Source: Paraconiothyrium sp. Pb-2020 (Eukaryota; Ascomycota; Dothideomycetes; Pleosporales; Didymosphaeriaceae). Taken from it: DNA of 64,000 nt. The translations under genes and the position numbers were made by a program. The stretch covers positions 5,022,001 to 5,086,000 of the forward strand of contig JAJUBI010000002.1 in the NCBI GenBank assembly GCA_022419385.1. Direction: 5' to 3'. The notes beneath the pieces are model-generated. The model was not told where the DNA came from, searched no databases, and was given only the letters and a program-made list of their open reading frames with translations. Positions 33,715 through 44,500 of this stretch are shown here, one piece after another; the stretch's first letter is position 1, and each line of letters begins with the position of its first letter.

Positions 33715-34925
33715 TGGCGCCCGGCACTATTCGAAGTAAACAGTATATTTACCTCTACAGATACCGTCCTTTCTTCCTCCTCACACCACCTGAGCACTGC
33801 TCACCAAAAGCATACAGATACGCTGACTATGTCTGGGCCTTGATTAAGAAGACCATTCATCGTCTTCATGTGCTGCCCATAAAGCGGAAGCACTGCTATC
33901 ACATCCAAAAGATTGGGCGTCTGAGACACTTCCATCGAGGACCACTTCCCTTAAGCCTTAACTCTAGTCTGCTAAGTCTCTGTGCTGGATTGCATTCCAA
34001 AAGCAACGCGAGCCCATACATGCTGCTTGCCCAAGCAAAGAGCAGCGAATGAATCTCACTTTCCAAAGGCCGTGGCCAATGCGCGATGTGTCCTGTGCCC
34101 CTTCTAATCCTATGATATCGCCACTCAGCAAAACACGTGCTTCTAGTCAAGCGCTCAATGCGGTTCAAGTGGTATAAAACCCTCTGCTAATGCTGTGTCA
34201 CTTTTCACACGCCGCAATTGAAATTCGCTTTCTAAAAAAGATGCTGCCTCATTTCATGTCCCTCCTGTGCTAGACCTTGAACCAAAAACCAGTCTTGGAA
34301 CATCTCATGTCCTTCTGGTCCAAAACTGTGTATCAATTACCTCATGGGTCCAGCCTGGCCTGCATTTCGCGACACTTCGCATTACTTGCTAAAACAGCAC
34401 GTCACGTGTCCATGTCTCCTGTGCTGGACCTCGAATTGAATATGGCAACGTTTCAAGGTATGCTCGACGTGAGTGCTTAATTCTGTCAAAACCAAAAGGC
34501 TGCGTTGGTTTCCAATGCCCGGCTTGAGCTCTTCTCAAAAAAAAAAAAAAAAAAAAAAAAAAGACGACTTCATGCCTTCTTTGTGGAGACATCCGACCCA
34601 AACATACAACGAAGACTGTCATTTGCTCCTGGGTCTGGACAAAAGCAATGTTTGAAATATTGTCGAGATTGTTCCATGCGGCTCCTAAGCGCCGGTCCCA
34701 AAAGTGAGGATTGAAATCTCCATGTCTCTACGTCCCTCGTTTCACGATGCAAAATTCAATGCAACCCAAGTTATGCGCTCTTGATAAAGCGCAAGCACTA
34801 ATTTATCTTCGAAGCATGAAAGCTCCGTGTGCTCGATGTGTTGAACTATTCACAAAACCTAAGCATTGAACTCGGACATTGCGAGCCACCTCATGATTTC
34901 TCGGACGGAGGTATACCCTTCATGG
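33715..34925 (+). repeat. array 2: leaders plus decayed ~55-bp repeats
   Basis: Same family and orientation as array 1, about 1.2 kb. Two leader modules: TATATTTA 33744 with CTCACAC 33780, and TATAAAA 34173 with TTCACAC 34204 followed by CTTTCTAAAAAAGATG. Repeat units with good ATGTC starts include ATGTCCCTCCTGTGCTAGAC near 34257, ATGTCCTTCTGGTCCAAAAC near 34308 and ATGTCTCCTGTGCTGGACC near 34412. The array lies exactly between the 3' ends of the two convergent HET genes. No coding sequence is supported here. Confidence 0.65.
34537..34562 (+). repeat. poly(A) tract, 26 A
   Basis: An uninterrupted run of 26 A inside array 2. It could be a slipped mononucleotide run, or the tail of a retro-inserted transcript. 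Confidence 0.9.
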
Positions 34926-34942
34926 CTACTCGACAGTCCTCA

Positions 34943-36998
34943 TTAGACTAGTCTAAAAGTTGTTTCCTCAAAAGATGCTTGCCCGGAGAGTGCTTCACCA
35001 TTCATATAGCCATCGACGTAGCACTCCCCAACAAGCCTATACTGATCTGTCCCTGCGACTTTCCGGAGCACGACAGGAACGCTACATCCGTACAGTATGC
35101 CAATAGCGTCACCCCGTTTCGATCTTCTTGGGACCATCGCCAGAAGACCATTCTCGGTGACAACAAGCCGTCTTGCCATTTTCACCACGGTGTCGTGGAA
35201 CCTCGAAGCGAACGTATAACGTTCCGAGCGCCCGAGGAAGTTCTGTGCGCTAGCTTGACGTTCGCTGGAGGCTTGTTCGAAGATGCTGGCAAGTGCAGTG
35301 CCGCGTATCTTAAACGTCCTGTTGGCGGTGAACCATGATGTGAAGTGTGTATGCGTTGTACCCCCTTTTATCGTCGCCTCGTCTACCAATGACCGTAGTC
35401 CGTTGTAGTACTCTTCCTCTGGCGCAACGTGGCTAAAGTAGTGATCTTGTCGATTCAACACCAGACATCGCATGATAGCTTTCGTGATGTCGATGGCTGA
35501 ATGTGACCCCGAGACGCGCTGTTGTCCATGGCCTGAGCCGGAAAGGGGCGTCGCTTGGAGTAAAGCATCCATCTTGCGGTCCTCATCCGTTCTAGGGGTC
35601 ATCCAATTGGCCACGCTGGATAGCCCATCGATAGTACCTAGGAGGATACCGTCGCAGTTCAGCTCTTGGTCATCTCGCGAGAACGAAATGCGCATGTGGC
35701 CACCGTCTGACGCAGAGTACTCAGCGGAAAGCCTCTTTGCCCAGAATGGTCGCAAATTTCCAATGCATTGTCGAGCACCTTGGCTAACCATGAGTGGCGC
35801 AACTAAGGGTGTGGCAGGTACACTCCAGTCAGGAAGCCACGATGGAAGTGGACCGACAGATGTACCGGACCCATTGAAGATTGTGACGAAGCATATTATG
35901 TCTAGGCATCGGTATTTGTCTATGAAGGACTTGACAAACTTGATGTACAATGCCGGAGCGGTGATGTCGTAACTGGGGCTGTCGATTAACTCAGGATCTC
36001 GAACAAGGCCCAAAAGCGAATACAACCGGTCTCGAGGGTCCGTAGAGAAGTGGTCCCCTAAATACGCTAAAAGAGCTGTCAATGAAGGGTATGGCGTGTG
36101 TGCGTGCCTGCGACGTTCAACGATCCGATTGCGGTTCCATTGAGCGTCATAACGGAAAACACCGCTTGCTCTATGGCACATCCAGATCGCGTAGATCGCC
36201 CTTCTCATTGTGTCTCCGTTCAGGGTGCTTCTTCCACAGCGGAATATAACGGCTTTCGAGACGATGAGCTCCTGAACGGTCCAGACACGTCTCCACCTGC
36301 AGCCATCAGTCAGCTGCAATTGGTTCACCAAGACGGAAATGTAGCTACCAAGGTCTTTGGAACAGACGCTCAACTGCGCCCCATTCGGAGCGATGTTGCC
36401 CACTCCTAGAAGCCAGCATTTGGATCCACGATGAAGTGGGACTAGAATAATGTAAACGTGTGTCGTCCCAGAAATCTTTCCCAAGATAACGCAGGAAGTT
36501 CATAGCACTTTCGCTGTCTTCGCTTTGATCTCCAAGCCAAACTGTTGTTCCTTCCGCTGACTCGAATATCTCCTTCATAAATCCCACCTGATGTGACTTT
36601 TCCGAGTCATCTTGCTGGTTGATACAGAGAGAATCCACCCACCACCAGCAATCTGTCGAGTATTGTAGTTCAATATCCAGTAACGGGTGGAGAGAGTCGG
36701 GTATGGGCGTTTGCCATCCACCAAGGCTGATCGTCTTATGGAATACTGGCGGACCCCAAGTATAAGAAATAGTTTTGAATGGCGGCGTCTCTGGCGATTG
36801 GATGCGATATGTTTTGAGCTCGCCTGAGAGTTTACCGTCTCGGGCGCGAAGCCCACGCAGAAGACGAAATTCTCCCTGAGCAAGGGTATTGTAGTGGCAG
36901 CAGGGGCGAAGCTGTTGGTTCGGGCGACAGTAAGCCCTGTGCCTAGTCGTACTCCTAGGAAAGTGGAGCTTGTAGCCCCGCACAAGAGTTGCGGACAT
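34943..36998 (-). CDS. heterokaryon incompatibility (HET) domain protein 2
   Basis: Two exons: complement(34943..36296, 36349..36998), 667 aa. Domain motifs: FKTISYTWGPP (about 75-84), WWVDSLCINQQDDSEKSHQV (about 119-138), GTTVWLGDQSEDS, then across the intron RPWWRRVWTVQELIVSKAVI, and DPRDRLYSLLGLVRDPEL. The intron is needed: exon 1 in its own frame stops right after RPW, and exon 2 alone lacks the N-terminal half. The splice TG|GTGG gives WWRRVW with no loss. The N-terminus before residue 40 has no family resemblance, so a start further in, or an upstream exon, is possible. The C-terminal region is variable and probably the recognition part. Confidence 0.9.
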
Positions 36999-37817
36999 GT
37001 GGCATCGTGGTCAAATCGACACTTAAGTGGAGCTGAAGCTGAAGCATCCGGGTGTGGAGGTCTTCGTCCGGCGCGTTTCCTGGCGATGTGGCTGAGCCCC
37101 GCCGGATCGCTCCTATTCCGTATAACCCGCCCGCCCGCAACAGATCCAAACGCAACATTAACGAGGATTTCCCGATGGAGCGTACTGCTCACGAAGATGT
37201 CGGCTTAGTACTGCTCACAGACGAGGTGGACCTGATGTTTAAAGATTGATAGACTTGTCGATGAAGTCGTGCGGTATGTTCTAATCTGAGCCGTTGTAGG
37301 CTTAACATATCAAGCCATCTCAGCCGCCGAGACACTAAAACCAACGACCGTCAATAGAAAATCGAAAAACAGTAATTCCAACCTAAATGTGATGCTCTAC
37401 GCGCGCAAGCTGGAGGCTTTCGTGCTTATATACTTATATCCTTCTTTCGTCCGTACGCACGGACGCTACCAATCTGGGGAGCAGCGGCCTGATTTCGCTC
37501 CGCTGCTCGACAACGTCAGCCCGATGGTCGATCAACAACCCTCCGAGCAGCACAGTGCACCCGCAAGAGCACAGGAAAATCACCAAAAAAGGAGGATTGA
37601 TGTCGCAAAGTATGGCGCGAGAGTATGGGCGATGAGTACAAATACTACGAGCTTATCCGCTCGGCTTGGAGGCCAGGACGAGTGCTTTGACACAGCGACC
37701 ACAGACATACAGCGATTCTATAACTCTTCTGGACTGGATCGACCATTGTGAAGGCATTTCAGTACAACATAATTGTTCTTACTTTGTCATCTACTTCCAA
37801 CTTGACATTTGATAAAG
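36999..37817. promoter_or_regulatory. divergent intergenic region, HET gene 2 / SDR
   Basis: About 0.8 kb holding both promoters. A 120-codon frame at 37389-37751 has no recognisable content. Confidence 0.5.
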
Positions 37818-38702
37818 ATGCCTCTCCCACTCTTCCACTACCTCTACCCCTCTGGCCTTCCCAAGTACCTCCGCCAGGACTCTCATGGAGAGTCTAGCTG
37901 GGCTCTCGTCACAGGAGCCAGCGACGGAATCGGCTGGGAGCTTTCCAAACAACTAGCCTCCCGCGGTTTCAACGTCGTACTCCACGGCCGCAACGAGTCC
38001 AAACTCGCGCGATGCCGTGAAGAACTCGAAGCCAGCTTTCCCAACCGACGCTTCCGCACCGTAGCAGTCGACGCCTCTTCCTTCACCGACGCAGACATCG
38101 AGCGTATCATCGCGGCAGTCTCCGACATCCCACTTACCATACTCGTCAACAACGTCGGCGGCACAGCACCGCTGTCTTCAAACTTCAAGCACTTTGAGGA
38201 CTACACCAGCGCGGAAATAGATGCTGTGTTCAATCTCAATGTGAAATTTCCGCTGAAACTCACACGCCGCATACTGCCCGTCTTTCAGGCACAGTCCCAC
38301 CCCACGCTCGTCTTGACATGCGGCTCCCAGTCGCAAATCGGCCAAGCGTACGTCGCCGGCTACTCAGCAACCAAGGGCGCTCTGCACACGTGGAACCGGG
38401 CTCTCGCCGCCGAGCAGTACGAGGCCAAGTCGCAAGTCGAGATTCTCGAAGCCATCGTCGGTGGAACGTATACGCAGCAGCTGCAGAAGGATCCGAACAT
38501 AAAGGCTGGGTATTTCATGCCGACTGCGGAGGTCATGGCGAGGGCTGTGCTTGCGAGGGTGGGGCATGGACATCGCTTTGTGGTGCCGTACTTTGGGCAT
38601 TTGGTGCAGGAGTTTTTGCTGTATACGCTGCTGCCGGTGGGAGTGGCGGACAGTATTGTGGCGGGGATTTTGAAGCCGAGTGTGGGGAAAAAGAAGACGT
38701 GA
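37818..38702 (+). CDS. short-chain dehydrogenase, 17beta-HSD12 / ketoacyl-CoA reductase-like
   Basis: Intronless, 294 aa from the ATG at 37818. Classical SDR: NAD(P) loop LVTGASDGIGWELSKQLASR (TGxxxGxG), NNVGG, catalytic Ser in TCGSQSQIG, and YxxxK as GYSATKGALHTW. The combination of a TGASDGIG loop, NNVG and a C-terminal KKKT (a KKXX-type ER retrieval signal) resembles 17beta-hydroxysteroid dehydrogenase 12 and the microsomal ketoreductase of very-long-chain fatty acid elongation. At 294 aa it is shorter than the usual about 340 aa of the elongase reductase (Ifa38), so it may be a paralog with a different lipid substrate. ER membrane location is inferred from the dilysine end and hydrophobic LVQEFLLYTLLPVGVADSIV. 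Confidence 0.92.
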   Translation: MPLPLFHYLYPSGLPKYLRQDSHGESSWALVTGASDGIGWELSKQLASRGFNVVLHGRNESKLARCREELEASFPNRRFRTVAVDASSFTDADIERIIAAVSDIPLTILVNNVGGTAPLSSNFKHFEDYTSAEIDAVFNLNVKFPLKLTRRILPVFQAQSHPTLVLTCGSQSQIGQAYVAGYSATKGALHTWNRALAAEQYEAKSQVEILEAIVGGTYTQQLQKDPNIKAGYFMPTAEVMARAVLARVGHGHRFVVPYFGHLVQEFLLYTLLPVGVADSIVAGILKPSVGKKKT

Positions 38703-40423
38703 GGAATAGAATAGGAGGATGTTAGCAGATTTCTGGGAGTGATATATGAACTTCCTAATGCGGTAATTATTGAGAACTGTGGATTAGTGTAGTGAAAGTG
38801 AACCCGATTTGGTGGTAGCATCCTTCTTTGTATGATGATTGAAATTCCTATCAAGTAGTTGTTGGACATTGTCGATTACGGCAATGAATAAATCTATACC
38901 GGATGGACTACGCTCAGATGAGGAGCATGAAGGCACATATCCGAAGAATCCCGGCTTTACGTTGTGCACTCCAGGTGACAGGAGTTGCTCGTCGTTCCGG
39001 CACGACGGTGTAAAGGGTGGCAGCTCGAAACATCGGGACAAGGCATTTCTGCGACTATGGTGTGGTCTAGGTCAACCTGATAGTTGAATCTCATACGCCA
39101 TTAATAGCAAAGAGCGTCTTGTGCAGGGCAGCGGCGCCATCTAGGATGATCTGACGGTGGGACAGAGGTCTCGTGTATAGTTGGTTGAAACATGAACATG
39201 CATATATTTCTGTCGCTCTGCTGAGACAGAATCTACCTAGATGAGAGAGCATCGTGCAATTTCTCAGTCGCGTATGCAGTCTGTCAGCACAACGACGGCA
39301 CCAATGGTCGTCGCGCGTATCAGCGCCAGATGTGGTACCGTTGGCGCGCATGCGAAGACACGACAAGCTTTTTTACGGTCCCCGCGGGCCCATGGCGCGG
39401 AGTGGCGTTTGCTCGGGTCGCGCTCGTACGAAGGCTTCCGAGAGCACATGGTCTGGAGCTCGAGGTGTGGCGGCGGAGTCCTTCCCCAACGATTATCGAG
39501 ATCAAATCTGCATTTTTTCTGCATGGGATTTGCGGTTATGACGCACTGTGATCACCCATGGCTGGAGCCCTAAGATCTACGAAGGGCAGATTGCGGTCAG
39601 GGACTAGCGAAAGATGTGTACTGAAGCACTGATGGCTGGTGAAGGGTTTCCCCACCGTCGTCGCAGCTCGCTAAGCAGGCGCGTGGATGACTCGGATGAC
39701 AGTGGTGATGAGCAAGACGTGGTGGTTCGCACGTTGCTAGCCATACCGTGGATGGTGCGCTGAGCCGGAATGATGCGGTCGAACCGATTTGAAACCGATT
39801 CCAGCCAATTCGTGCAGATGTGCATGTTGGATTGGAGTCGAAGTTGTGAATTCGCATGCACTCTGTTGCCCGCGGAAGTTCAACAACAATGACATCGTTG
39901 GCCCCGGCGCTCGCTTACGCGGCTAACCCTGGTCCGCTATGACGTCGAACCCGTCACCGCCGACTCCCGCATGCAGCTTTTTGCCGAGAAGGGCATTTTA
40001 CTGGCGTGCGAAGCTTCCGGGCCGCCGCAACAAGCCCTGGCAGCGCTGATAAATGCGGCGCTTGTGCAAAGAAGCAGCGATAATAAGCATTGATCGGCCG
40101 GAAACGCGCCTGTGTAGTCAGTTGACAAAAGTCGACCACCGCGCTGTTTCAACTCGCCCAACTTGATACCGACGTTCTTGCCTGTTGTCGAGTAGCACGG
40201 TCGTCATTGCCTCCACTGATTGCAAGGCAAACATTCCAAAACCTAACTAATCAACGTGCCACCACTATCCTACCACCCACGACCCATCTCCAACACAACG
40301 ACTCAAACCCACGCGCCCCGACCTACGTGTACAATCGCGCCGTCACTACCCAAATCATCTTCAAGTTCCTTTATATTCCCCCGTACTCGATACTTCGGAC
40401 ACATTCTTCACACTTAGCACACC
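38703..40423. other. intergenic, 1.7 kb
   Basis: Contains overlapping short frames on both strands but none with family content or splice logic. The last 200 bp are CA/CT-rich leader sequence of the membrane-protein gene. Confidence 0.5.
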
Positions 40424-41525
40424 ATGGCCGTAATATGGGGCCTCGATCTGAAGGAGATGCAATGGGGCAAGTTCAAGAACAGCTACATGTGGAACAAGGA
40501 GTACCACCTGCGCCGGACAAAGTTCATCGTCTACCAGATCGCCATGATCTTCTGCGTTGTGAGCGAGAGTCTGGGTACAGCGGCGCTTAGTGGTATGCAT
40601 TCACCCTCCACCAACACACTTTGTGATAGATAACTAACAGACCGCAGATTACGTTGACCAGCAAGACTTTGTAGCAGCCCACGCACCAAGTCCCGAGGTC
40701 GCTACCGTCCACAACAATGACTACATTGGCATCGCCTCCTACAACATCTTCGTCGGCATCTACGTCGCTACCATCTTTGGCTCTGCCTTCTTCTTCGACC
40801 TCTTCTGGCCCGAACGTGTGGAGTCTAAAGCGGTGAAGCTGGCATGGCGCATATGCTCCGTACTTGCATGCCTCTTCACTCTCGCCTGCGCTTTAGCATA
40901 CACCGTCATCGTAGCAACCAGGTCCGCGTACGTCACAGGAACCGACGCGGCGACAGCGTCAAGGCTACTTGCAGAGTACGGGGGCAGCCCTATGCGGTAT
41001 CGTGATAACGGACGCGCTATTGCCAGCGTGGTCTTCTTGTGGCCAGGCATGATCGCTACATTCGCTAGGTTCGTTACTCCTTACCCCTCTTATACGTATA
41101 GTATACTGATTGACTTGATCAGCACCGCACTTCTCTGGCACTCGCTCAAGCACATCGACGCCCACGGCCCCAAGTCCACGCACGCGCGCACACGCGATGA
41201 CATCGGCACCGATCCCACCGAGAAGCCCATTGTAAACGGCAGCGCTGCTACGTCGTCGCCGGAAAGGGGCGTGACGTCAAATGATGGCACACACTCATCT
41301 GTCTAGGAAGATCAGATGGATCACGCTCATCAGACGGCCAAAATAAACATGCAGCAGAACCTGGTGCGCGTGCAGGAAACGTCCCCTCGACCTGCGACGG
41401 TCTCCAACACCGGTCCTGCGGTCGATAGCGTCGCTGCAGAAGATGGCATCGAAATGTACGATATGGTGGGCACCAAGAGCGTGCAGAGTTTAATGGGCTT
41501 GTACAAGGCTTCTGCGGAGCAGTAA
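40424..41525 (+). CDS. four-helix fungal membrane protein, unknown function
   Basis: Exons 40424..40592, 40648..41068, 41123..41231, 41307..41525 give 305 aa. The alternative is to end at a TAG at 41304-41306, giving 257 aa. The N-terminus is MAVIWGLDLKEMQWGKFKN, then four hydrophobic segments: VYQIAMIFCVVSESLGTAAL, YNIFVGIYVATIFGSAFFF, ICSVLACLFTLACALAYTVI and AIASVVFLWPGMIATFA. This looks like a conserved fungal family with no assigned function. The last intron candidate (41232..41306, 75 nt, GTAAAC donor, CTAG acceptor) is in phase. It joins to 72 further codons ending VGTKSVQSLMGLYK, so both forms could be made. Confidence 0.82.
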
Positions 41526-44500
41526 GCGGGTGGCAAGTCGTCGAGCGTGTCTTTTGGGAAATGGAGGGTTTGGTTCGTTCATGGCTTTGCATTAATACCC
41601 CGACGTATGAGTGTATGCGGCGTTGGGGGTGGACTTTACTTGGGTTACGATAGCATTAATTGCATGTGGAGTGCATGGGGAGGTGGAAGGTATACCACGT
41701 ATCCCAATTACACTTTCTATCTATCTAAAATTGGTAGAGTATGGTCTTGGTGATGCTTTGATGCTACAACATGTGGACCTTTTCCAAGCTTACTCGTAGT
41801 AGGGACTAAAAATTAAAAGGTGCGAGGTATCAAGGGCGGTTCTTTAGTCGTTTCAGGACGTCTCTTGTTCAAGCGAAGGACTCCAGGCGGAACGATAGGG
41901 GTTGCTACACATGCTTGCCTGTCAGCGCTACTCAACGCCACACGCGCTCCACTCTAATTGCACCTCTCCTATACTTTGCGTTGTCACGCACGCATACGAG
42001 CCACATCTCATCTCTAGCTCCGTATCATCGTCTAACTCCTGTAGCTTCAACAAGCAACCCATCCCCTTTCTTGAGGCTGAAATGCCTCCTGTTCTCCTCT
42101 GGCAAGTCTGCCGAGCAAAGTGAAGCGAGGCGGTAAGGAAGCCGCATTTCTTGATTGAGTAAAATGGATGGGGATGTATGCATGGGGGTAGATCCGCGCG
42201 GTGAGCGGGTTGATGATTTGGTGGAGGGAAGGGATGTGGTGGTGTGGTGGTGAGGCTGGGCGGTATCGAGGATTGCGAGCAAGTGGAGGTCTGAGTGTTA
42301 TGGGAAGGTGCTGTGTGAGGGGAGGTGAGGTTCGGCGGCTCAAGCGCGGTGTGAAAGCTTAGGTTGTGGACTTGGGTGTATACATCGTCTGTATGGTATC
42401 TAAGACGTATTTTGTTGAGCGCGGCGGCTTAGTGTAGTAGCGCTGGAGCCCATCTTGGTGAAGTAGCCGATGACGACGGGTGACCTCTTCGATAAAAGAT
42501 AGGTGGAAAAAGTATCGTATCCGATCATATTACCATCCTCCACCAACTTTCCTTCCATTTACCTCCTCGTGTAAATCACTTGGCTGTTCCAACTGCACTG
42601 ACTACTCAGAATAAACATTTGGATCAAACAACAGCTATCTCACAAAGACCTACGAATGAAGTCCCAGACATGCAGCACGGCAATTCATAAACCTACGACG
42701 TAGTAAAGCTATCCCAACGCATCTCCCTGCCCACTTTACACCCCCTTCGTCCTCTGTTTGAGTGAGCGTATAGTGCCTCACAAGTTACTCAAGCTCTACC
42801 AAAACCTAACCTCCGCAGCGTGATTTTCCTACATCTAGCTCACGCCTACGACTGAACAACCATCGGGGGCAGAGTAGATACACAAAGCTGCTTACAAAGT
42901 TGACCCGTAAACAAACCGCGCAGAATCCATTCTGCACTACAAATGTCGGTTATTCTATGCATCGTAGTCATTCGCGTCCTTCGCTACAGAAGCTAACGCG
43001 CTGCACAGCTCCAAGTTCCATGAGAACGTGTAGAGTCGGCAGTGCGTTACCTTCTCAGAACCTCAGCTGTGCTTTACAGGACGATGTGTAGTACTTATGG
43101 ATAGGACAGATACAGATATTTACTTTCCTCACGTATCTGGAATCGATCCTGCGAAGGAGACTACTATTTTGTATTATTCTGGAGGGATTTAGAAAGGGGA
43201 ATTACGCTGCTGCAGGTGATAGTGCAAGGGAGAGGAAAGGGTTCAGCAAAGCCCGTTCTGTTTCTCGGTCTGTAGCTAGCGGGGAGGTTGGGCGGGGATG
43301 TGTGAGGGCGAAGTACACGTGTATTGGAATGGCGTGTGCTTTTGTTGTAGCATTTAGGAATAGGACGGGTACGTGTATGTTTGGTCTACGCTGCTGCCTG
43401 CTGGTACTTTCTCTGCGTAATCAACTGCAGGATAATGGAACTAGGCCTCTCTATACCGAGCGAAATCGTCTATCGGCGAATTCGTCTATACCATAAAATG
43501 CTGTAATAACCCTCAACACCCCAGGTGCCGTCTACACGATATCAAATATGACTCAACCCACCCCATCGACGTCCCACCGCCACGCTACCCTCCATCCCGC
43601 CTCCCCATCCTTCCACACACACTCCAAAAAGCGGTGTCGCGCGAGAGCCGCGAGACTCACACCACACTTGTAGTCTGTATTCCCGGCCCTCCGGCTCGGC
43701 CACGCACTCACTCAGCATCAGCACACCCCACCGACGTCCCTCACCCCACTCCCTCACCTCAGCCTTACATCCTGTCATGCCGAGCCCATATCGCAGCTTA
43801 CACCTCCACCCTGGTACGGGGCGGATGAGCCCGCAAGGCGGAAAGGCAACGTCAGGGACGGGCGGGGACACACGTGGGCTAGACGGGGAGGTTACGGGAG
43901 TGACGCGGCTTCCCGCACCGTTTACGTTTACGTGCGAAATAAGTGCGAGTTGGATAAGGGCTGCATGCGTAGATGTGAGCATGCAGCAGGAGGCTGACCG
44001 CTTCGCCTCGTGCGTTATGTCAGACTGCTGAGCTCAGAAAGTGTGCCGAACGCGTGGAGAGGTGCGAGCAAGGCCTCGAAGGGGGTGTTTAGACGAGGCT
44101 GATGTATATTAGAAATCATGTGGGCGCGTTGGAGAGGGTAGATATGCATGCGGGTGTAGGGGTTGCGGTTTCGCTTGGGGATTCGTAGGGCTGATTAGCA
44201 GGGCTGGGCAGAACGTCTGAGATACGTGTGGACGATCGGTATTTCTTCACCCTGAATGCTCGCAGACGGACCGAAGTCAGTCAGCGCGCGAGACGGGCCT
44301 GGCGATCGATATGTTTGGGCTGCATCGCTGCTGCGCTGCAGGTGAGCTGAGTGCAGGCTGCATATCTTTTGTTGGGCGTGGTTGTTGGAAGGTGTGCCCG
44401 TGAGCCTGTAGATGTAGGCCGGATGGCGCGCCGGGCTGCGGGATTCGACCGTATTAGCAGATCCCAAAGCTACTATCGCCTCGTCGCAGGAGCAGTCATG

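Noticed and set aside
34943..36998. Two separate overlapping HET genes
   Set aside because: The two frames are joined exactly by a 52-nt GT-AG intron restoring RPWWRRVW; one gene explains both.
37389..37751. 120-codon frame upstream of the SDR gene
   Set aside because: No similarity recognised; lies in a divergent promoter region.
44400..44460. Possible tRNA B-box (GGGATTCGACC)
   Set aside because: No matching A box or cloverleaf around it; no tRNA was found by eye in the window.
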